This document shows positions 58,681 through 64,000 of a stretch of DNA of 64,000 nt, piece after piece. Within the stretch, counting starts at the first letter, position 1; each line of letters begins with the position of its first letter. The notes beneath the pieces were generated by a model. That model was not told where the DNA came from. It saw only the letters and a program-made list of their open reading frames with translations, and searched no databases. The position numbers and the translations under genes are program-made. Source of the DNA: JANYGA01 sp031420415 (GTDB lineage: Bacteria > Vulcanimicrobiota > Vulcanimicrobiia > Vulcanimicrobiales > Vulcanimicrobiaceae); assembly GCA_031420415.1 (NCBI GenBank), contig JANOMT010000024.1:104733-168732 (forward strand). Direction: 5' to 3'.

Positions 58681-59376
58681 ATGGAAAAATCCGTCTACGT
58701 CCGCGAGATGTTCGCATCGATCGCGCCCCGGTACGATGCGACGAACCGTCTCTTGACGGGCGGCGTCGACGAGAGTTGGCGTCGTCGCGCTGTAAAGGAG
58801 CTCGCGCCTCCGGAAGGCGGCCGGATCCTCGATATGTGTTGCGGGACGGGCGACCTCTCGTTCCATATGTTAAAGACGAAACCGAGCCTTCATGTTACCG
58901 GCGTCGATTTCTGCGACCCGATGCTCGAGGGCGCCCGGAAGCGCGCGCCCAAAGAGGCCGCGAATCGCGACGTCACGTTCCAAACCGCCGACGTAATGGC
59001 GATGCCCTTCGCCGACGCGACCTTCGATGGCGCGATCATGGGCTTTTCGATGCGCAATGTCGTCGACATCGTCGCCACCTTACGAGAAGCTCGTCGTGTG
59101 CTCAAACCCGGCACCCGTTTCGTGAACCTCGATGTCTCGAAGGCACCAAACCCGCTCTTTAAGCGGCTCTTCGATGTTTATTTTTACGGTGTCGTTCCGC
59201 TCGTGGGCGGCCTCGTCGGCGGCTCGAAGAGCGCATACCGCTATCTCCCGAACTCGCTCACGAATTACCCTGGCGCCGAGGAACTCGCAAGGCGCTTCGA
59301 AACTGCCGGCTTCTCCGACGTTCGTTTCGTGCGGCTCGCGGGTGGTGCGATCGCCGCACACGTCGGTACGGCATGA
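58681..59376 (+). CDS. menG: demethylmenaquinone methyltransferase (UbiE/MenG)
   Basis: 231 residues from ATG 58681. VREMFASIAPRYDATNRLLTGGVDESWRR is the family N-terminus, ILDMCCGTGDLSFHM is the SAM-binding loop, and MGFSMRNVVDI plus NYPGAEELARRFETAGF close the fold. It makes the last C-methylation of menaquinone or ubiquinone. The next gene is a polyprenyl diphosphate synthase and no ubi genes are present, so menaquinone is the likelier product. It overlaps that gene by ATGA. An AT-rich TAATATTT directly precedes the ATG. Confidence 0.93.
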   Translation: MEKSVYVREMFASIAPRYDATNRLLTGGVDESWRRRAVKELAPPEGGRILDMCCGTGDLSFHMLKTKPSLHVTGVDFCDPMLEGARKRAPKEAANRDVTFQTADVMAMPFADATFDGAIMGFSMRNVVDIVATLREARRVLKPGTRFVNLDVSKAPNPLFKRLFDVYFYGVVPLVGGLVGGSKSAYRYLPNSLTNYPGAEELARRFETAGFSDVRFVRLAGGAIAAHVGTA

Positions 59377-60392
59377 TCGATCGCTCGAAGCCGCTCGCCG
59401 CAGCCACGCGCTCGGACAACGAGCTGTACGAACTCATTGAAGACTTCTTCCAGACGTCGTTCTCCACGGATAACGTGATCATCACCGAAGCCGTGCGCCG
59501 GATGCTCGCCGCCGGAGGCAAGCGCTTGCGGCCGCGCTTTACGCTCTTGGCCGTCGAAGCGAACGGCGCCGATGCGAGTCAGCACCTGCCGCTCGCAGCG
59601 TATATGGAGCTCATTCACGTCGGCACGCTCATTCACGACGACGTCGTCGACAATGCGAACACGCGGCGCGGCGTCAACGCGACGGCGGTCGATTTCGGCA
59701 ATAAGGTCAGCGTCTTAGCGGGCGATTATCTCTTCGCGTGGATCTTCAAGAACGTCACGGCGAATTATCCGAATCCCGTCCCAAACATCTTGGCCTCGAC
59801 GCTCGCGGATATCACCGACGGTGAAGTGCTCCAGCACCGCGCCGTCGGTCGACTCGACCTACCGATCGCCGATTACACGGAAATCGCCATCAAGAAGACC
59901 GCGACGCTCTTCGCCGCATCGGCAGAGTGCGGGGCGATCATGTCGGGTGCCGCGCCACTGCGCGTGAAAGCGCTCCGTGATTACGGCATGTACTACGGCG
60001 TCGCTTTCCAAATGCTCGACGATCTCTTGGACTTCGTCGCGACGGAGGCCGAACTCGGCAAACCCGTCGGGAACGACTTACGCGAACACAAGATGACGAT
60101 TCCATTAATCCTGGCCCTCGGGGGCGGCGATCCGGATCTTCGAGCCGCCGTTTCGCGTTTCTACGCTAGACCCGCAAACGACGTTCCGGCGGCCGAATCG
60201 GCTGCTGTCGTTTCGGAGCTCGTAGCTCGTGTCGAAGCGGCCGGAGGCCTCACGAAGACGCGCGAAGCGATCGCAGGGTATGTGGAACGAGCAAAAATGT
60301 CGCTCGCTCCGCTCGGAAATTCCTCAACGCGTGCCGAATTGGTCGCCCTTGCAGACCGTCTCGCCTGGGAAGGCGCAGCCCGCACGCGGTAA
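59373..60392 (+). CDS. long-chain trans-polyprenyl diphosphate synthase
   Basis: 339 residues. The first Asp-rich motif DDVVDNANTRRG is at 89-100, with GGKRLRPRF upstream and GDYLFAW after it. The second motif, FQMLDDLLDF, is near residue 215. Small residues before the first motif suggest a chain of seven or more isoprene units. The product is probably the menaquinone side chain, in keeping with the coupled menG gene. Subclass (hepta-, octa- or nonaprenyl) cannot be fixed from sequence alone. Confidence 0.93.
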   Translation: MIDRSKPLAAATRSDNELYELIEDFFQTSFSTDNVIITEAVRRMLAAGGKRLRPRFTLLAVEANGADASQHLPLAAYMELIHVGTLIHDDVVDNANTRRGVNATAVDFGNKVSVLAGDYLFAWIFKNVTANYPNPVPNILASTLADITDGEVLQHRAVGRLDLPIADYTEIAIKKTATLFAASAECGAIMSGAAPLRVKALRDYGMYYGVAFQMLDDLLDFVATEAELGKPVGNDLREHKMTIPLILALGGGDPDLRAAVSRFYARPANDVPAAESAAVVSELVARVEAAGGLTKTREAIAGYVERAKMSLAPLGNSSTRAELVALADRLAWEGAARTR

Positions 60393-60423
60393 GATTCCCC
60401 CAAACGGGGAAAGGTGCTCGACG

Positions 60424-60696
60424 ATGTTCGGAAACCCAATGGAAATCGCGCTCTTGGCCGGCGCCGCCATCCTGCTTTTCGGCGGAAACAAGATTCGCGA
60501 CGTCGCTCGCGGTCTTGGCGCGGCCAAAAAAGAGTTTACGCTCGGTCAAGCCGAGGCCGATGTCGCGGCGGAGCGCGCGCGCGCCGAAGCACGGGCGCTA
60601 GCAGAAGCCAACGCGGCAAACGCGACGGCTGTCACGGCCGCGCCGACGATCGTCGCGCCGGCGGCGCCGACCGAACCCGTCACGCCGCACACGTAA
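60424..60696 (+). CDS. tatA: Sec-independent protein translocase TatA
   Basis: 90 residues from ATG 60424 (AAAGGTG 7 bases upstream). It has a transmembrane helix (EIALLAGAAILLFGGNKI), the hinge FGGNKIRDVARGLGAAKKEF and an amphipathic helix, then an Ala/Glu-rich tail. The conserved FG hinge is present as FGGNKI, instead of the usual FGPKKLP. It builds the Tat pore with TatC. Confidence 0.93.
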   Translation: MFGNPMEIALLAGAAILLFGGNKIRDVARGLGAAKKEFTLGQAEADVAAERARAEARALAEANAANATAVTAAPTIVAPAAPTEPVTPHT

Positions 60697-60766
60697 GGCG
60701 CGAATTCTGATCGCCGAGCATCCCCCGGAAGTCGGGACCCGAGCACCGGACTGGGACCAGAAAGAG

Positions 60767-61486
60767 ATGCCATTAACGGAGCACCTTCGGGAGCTCCGTC
60801 AACGTCTCGTCTTCACGCTCGTGACGATCACCGTGATCGCCGTCGCGCTCTTCTGGCCTGCGCAATACGCGATCCTGTGGCTCAAGAACGAGTATCTGGG
60901 ACCGACGATCGATCTCAATGCTTTCTCGCCGACAGATGTGATCTTCACCGAGTTCAAGTTTTCACTCTATGGCGCGATCATACTCGGGCTGCCCGTGATC
61001 GTGTATCAAACGTGGATGTTCGTCGTGCCCGCGTTCCATCCAAAAACGCGTCGCATCGTCTACGGCTACACGGCACCGTCGATTTTTCTCGCAGCGGCCG
61101 GTATCGCGTTCTGCCATTTCTTCATCATCCGTCGCGTGCTCACGGCGCTCATCGGCATCACGTCGGTCGTCGCGAAAGAGACGTTCGGCGTCGAACCGAC
61201 GCTCAACATCATCTTGCTCTCGTTTCTAGCCTTCGCACTCGTCTTTCAAACGCCGATGATCATGGTCGCCCTCGCGCGAATCGGGCTCGTCAATGTCGCA
61301 TTCCTGCGAAAGAATCGCCGGTACGCGCTGATGGGCATTCTGCTCGCGGGCGGCTTTCTCGCACCCGATGCGTCGCCCGTGACGATGATGCTGATTTCCG
61401 GGCCGATGTACGTGCTCTACGAAATGAGTATTTGGATCATCCTGATCCTTGAGAAGTCGTGGAAGAAAGACGCCGCGCGCGGGTAA
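60767..61486 (+). CDS. tatC: Sec-independent protein translocase TatC
   Basis: 239 residues with six transmembrane segments. MPLTEHLRELRQRL is the TatC N-terminal signature that reads the twin-arginine signal. FTEFKFSLYGAIILGLPVIVYQTWMFVVPAF and FLAFALVFQTPMIMVAL are also typical. The frame is open upstream and could begin at CTG 60710, which has AAGG in front, adding 19 residues. The tatA-tatC order is classical. No tatB is needed in two-component Tat systems. Confidence 0.96.
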   Translation: MPLTEHLRELRQRLVFTLVTITVIAVALFWPAQYAILWLKNEYLGPTIDLNAFSPTDVIFTEFKFSLYGAIILGLPVIVYQTWMFVVPAFHPKTRRIVYGYTAPSIFLAAAGIAFCHFFIIRRVLTALIGITSVVAKETFGVEPTLNIILLSFLAFALVFQTPMIMVALARIGLVNVAFLRKNRRYALMGILLAGGFLAPDASPVTMMLISGPMYVLYEMSIWIILILEKSWKKDAARG

Positions 61487-61495
61487 GGTGAAAGC

Positions 61496-62920
61496 ATGGC
61501 AATGACGGGAACCCTGCCGCCGGCACCCTCGCTCGTCGACGGCGTGCGCGCGGGCATCCGCGAGCTCCTCGGGCAGCTCTCGAATTTTTGGTTTGGCATG
61601 TCGTTGCTCGGCGTGTGGGGTTTCCTCACGCTCATCGGCGTCGTCGTGGATCAGGGTAAAGACGAGAATTTCTATCTCACGAACTACGCGCCCGCACTTG
61701 CGCGACTCGTCCTGCGCTTACATCTCGACAACATCTATCACTCGCCCGCGTATCTCGGCATCGTCGGGTTCATCCTCGCGTGCATGACGCTCGCGACCTT
61801 CTGGCGCGTGATTCCGACGCGCTTACCACCGCTACGTGGCGTGAAGATCGAGGCAATTCCGCTCAACGCGAGCATGACGGTTCGCGGCGACGAAGCCTCG
61901 GTACGCGCGCGGGTGGAGGCGTTCTTCGCCGCACGCGGCTGGCAAGTCCGTAAACGCGAACTTGGCGGCATCGAATGGACGTTTGCCGACAAGCACAATT
62001 GGGCGCGCCGCGGCGTGCTCGTGGCGCATGTCGGATTCGTGATCATCGCGATCGGCACGACGCTTTACTGGGCATTCGGCTATAGCGGCCAGACGGCCGT
62101 GCTCGCGGGTTCGACCGTGAAAATTCCGGAGAACGGCACGATCTTCCGCCTCGATCGCTTCCGGTATCGCATCGATCCGATCCGCACGAAGAGCGGTATC
62201 GTCTATCAGCCGATCGATTACGTCTCCGACGTTCACGTCACCGATCACGCGGGTAAGACGCATATCGATCAGATCCGCGTCAACCAGCCCCTCGATGTCG
62301 ACGGTGTTTCCTACTATCAGGCGTCATATGGTTTCGGTGTCCACTTCACCGTCAGCAAAGACGGTAAGCCACTCGCGAACTCGCCTGCCGGATCCGTCAA
62401 AGAAGGCGAAGGCTTCGCCGTGGGTCAGTCGACGCGCTCGCTCCAATACGCGAAGTTCGTCGGCACGATCGGTCCGGGCAATACCGTGGGACCAGATCCT
62501 CGGCCGAACAATCCGGGCGTGCTCCTCAACGTCTTCGACGGCGCGCAGAATATCGGCAGCGTGCTCGTGCCGCTCGATCGTGGCATCGATATCGGTAGCG
62601 GCTACCGCGTCGATGCGGGCCGCTATACGCTCTACAGCGGCATCCAGTATCGCCACGATCCGGGCATTCCGTTCGTCGGTGTCGGCGCGTTCGTGTTGCT
62701 CGCGGGCCTATGCATCTCGTTCTATTTCTTACCCGCGCGTCTCTACGTTCGCATCGACGGCGACGGCGACGAAAAGTCGTGGCAGGTCGGCATGGCTGCA
62801 ACGACCGTCAAGGGTTACGACATTTACGAAGAACAGTTCGCCGCGCTCGTACGCGATTTCGAACACCAAGATACCGCACCGCCTGCTCGGCCGCTCCAAC
62901 CCGCCGGTTCGTTTGCATAG
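61496..62920 (+). CDS. resB: cytochrome c biogenesis protein ResB
   Basis: 474 residues. ResB pattern: an opening helix with LSNFWFGMSLLGVWGFLTLIGVVVDQ, a second membrane helix (GIVGFILACMTLATFWR), a third after HNWARRGVLVAHVGFVIIAIG, a large extracytoplasmic domain and a last helix GIPFVGVGAFVLLAGLCISFYF. It acts with CcsA in system II haem delivery to apocytochrome c on the outer side of the membrane. The ATG has AAGGTG upstream and lies 9 bases after tatC, so the genes may be co-transcribed. Confidence 0.93.
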   Translation: MAMTGTLPPAPSLVDGVRAGIRELLGQLSNFWFGMSLLGVWGFLTLIGVVVDQGKDENFYLTNYAPALARLVLRLHLDNIYHSPAYLGIVGFILACMTLATFWRVIPTRLPPLRGVKIEAIPLNASMTVRGDEASVRARVEAFFAARGWQVRKRELGGIEWTFADKHNWARRGVLVAHVGFVIIAIGTTLYWAFGYSGQTAVLAGSTVKIPENGTIFRLDRFRYRIDPIRTKSGIVYQPIDYVSDVHVTDHAGKTHIDQIRVNQPLDVDGVSYYQASYGFGVHFTVSKDGKPLANSPAGSVKEGEGFAVGQSTRSLQYAKFVGTIGPGNTVGPDPRPNNPGVLLNVFDGAQNIGSVLVPLDRGIDIGSGYRVDAGRYTLYSGIQYRHDPGIPFVGVGAFVLLAGLCISFYFLPARLYVRIDGDGDEKSWQVGMAATTVKGYDIYEEQFAALVRDFEHQDTAPPARPLQPAGSFA

Positions 62921-63023
62921 TCGCAGCGAGCGGGTACGATCTGCCGTGATCTGGGGCGTGGCAAGCCGACCCCATGCCGTCTAACATACCGTCAGGCTCC
63001 TGTCACCCAAAGAAGGGTACCGT

Positions 63024-64000
63024 ATGAATACCGACCAGCTCCTCATCGTCATCTCGATCTCCGCATACATCATGAGCACGCTCGCGCTCTTCACGTATTT
63101 TCTCTCGCGGGAGAAGCTACCGAAGCAGATCGGGATTCCGTTTGCCTTCATCGGGTGCGCGGTGCAATTTTTCGAGCTGATCTATCGGTATCAAACGAGC
63201 CACATCTGGCCCCTCACGAATCTGTACGGTTCGCTCTCGCTCTTCGCTGCGATGAGCGTGGCGATTTTCATCGGCTTCTCGCTCAAATACGATCTGTGGT
63301 TCATCGGCGGATTCGTGCAGGCGTTCGCTGCGGGCTTTCTCGCCTACGCGCTGACGTGGAACGAAGGCTATCTGCCCGCCGTGCCCGCGCTGCAGTCATA
63401 TTGGATCAAGATTCACGTGCCGCTCGTCGTGTCGTCGTATGCGGCATTCATGGTCGCGATGGTCATGTCGATCTTGTATCTCATCAAGTATTATGGCGAG
63501 CGCTCACTCGAGCGCGACGCGACCCGGCCGCTCAACCTCCGCGCAGCCGGAGCCGGTCCTGGCATAGGGGGCTTGCAGATGGCGGCTTATGCCGCGCCCG
63601 TTACCTCGCAACGGATGATCGGCGGCGACCTGCCCGTGCTCGCAACCGCTGCAGCGGCCGGCAATCCGCTCGCGATGTGGCTATCGACGCTGCCGTCGCT
63701 CGCGAAGCTCGATATCATGACCTACCGCATCGTTTCGATTGGTCTGCCGTTGCTGACGGTCGGCATCATCACAGGCGCCTGGTGGGCGAAAGAGGCCTGG
63801 GGTGCTTACTGGCAGTGGGATCCCAAGGAGACCGCAGCGCTCGTTTCGTGGACAGTCTACGCGATGTACATGCACCTTCACACGCGTAATTCTTGGCGCG
63901 GCGTCCGCTCGGCGTGGATGTCGGTGCTGGGATTCGTGACGATCATCTTCTGTTATCTGGGCGTCAATATTTGGGTTTCGGGGCTGCACAGCTACAAGAT
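63024..64000 (+). CDS. ccsA: cytochrome c biogenesis protein CcsA/ResC (3' end cut by window edge)
   Basis: The plus-strand frame is open from ATG 63024 (AAGGG upstream) to the window edge, 325 codons. It has multiple transmembrane helices and the haem-handling WWD-type motif GAWWAKEAWGAYWQWDPKET near residue 255, followed by LGVNIWVSGLHSY close to the normal C-terminus. Only a few residues are probably missing. It partners ResB. A gap of 103 bases from resB contains no recognised signal. Confidence 0.93.
   Translation, partial: MNTDQLLIVISISAYIMSTLALFTYFLSREKLPKQIGIPFAFIGCAVQFFELIYRYQTSHIWPLTNLYGSLSLFAAMSVAIFIGFSLKYDLWFIGGFVQAFAAGFLAYALTWNEGYLPAVPALQSYWIKIHVPLVVSSYAAFMVAMVMSILYLIKYYGERSLERDATRPLNLRAAGAGPGIGGLQMAAYAAPVTSQRMIGGDLPVLATAAAAGNPLAMWLSTLPSLAKLDIMTYRIVSIGLPLLTVGIITGAWWAKEAWGAYWQWDPKETAALVSWTVYAMYMHLHTRNSWRGVRSAWMSVLGFVTIIFCYLGVNIWVSGLHSYK

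Overview
This is a GC-rich, gene-dense bacterial chromosome segment. It holds about 65 protein genes, has no gap of 300 bases, and shows no tRNA, rRNA, CRISPR array, transposase or prophage gene. Many genes overlap by 1-4 bases, both within operons and between facing genes. An outer-membrane secretin beside a Tad/Flp pilus operon points to a cell with two membranes. Menaquinone-type genes (menG, a long-chain polyprenyl diphosphate synthase) and system II cytochrome c maturation (ResB/CcsA) point to a respiring organism. SelA/SelB show selenocysteine use. The gene mix and the ATPase-BTAD regulator recall little-cultured phyla such as Eremiobacterota (WPS-2). That placement is an inference from memory, not a database result.

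Layout. 1-4251: a truncated membrane protein, an OFA-type MFS transporter, a VanZ-like protein, then a trio of membrane protein, winged-helix regulator and uppS. 4332-10753: typA, a frameshifted questin-oxidase-like gene, three very small ORFs, a SemiSWEET and clpB. 10778-19307: an RMD1/DUF155 protein, selA-selB, thioredoxin, an exported protein, gyrA with a repeat-encoded acidic tail, and a small membrane protein. 19341-23139: a housekeeping run tsaE-tsaB-rimI-yqeK-rsfS, a 41-residue membrane protein and a TPM-domain protein. 23226-32023: comEA, leuS, a GH130-like protein, the minus-strand set galE/SDR/EthD, and comEC. 32196-40126: an adenosine-kinase-like PfkB protein, fhs, DUF1232, DUF2461, an eIF1/YciH-like protein, two exported or membrane proteins of unknown function, and an ATPase-BTAD regulator.

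40045-51844 is the main accessory block, a Tad/Flp pilus locus. The secretin (cpaC) is divergent from a long minus-strand operon: exported protein, flp pilin, a perfect hairpin, cpaA, cpaB, a TadZ-TadA fusion, tadB, tadC, a second A24 peptidase, DUF192, and two paralogous polytopic membrane proteins. The fusion, the doubled peptidase and the terminal membrane pair are the features most worth following up.

51953-64000 returns to housekeeping: NlpC/P60 hydrolase, a LOR/SDH-family enzyme, rsmI, metG, a TonB-like anchored protein, tatD, a degenerate phospholipase-D-like protein, menG, a polyprenyl synthase, tatA, tatC, resB and a ccsA gene cut by the window edge.

Several first genes (typA, clpB, the GH130 gene) carry a -10-like TATA hexamer 6-7 bases before the start codon and no Shine-Dalgarno sequence, which suggests leaderless mRNAs. 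Others have clear AGGAG-type sites, so both initiation modes seem to be in use.
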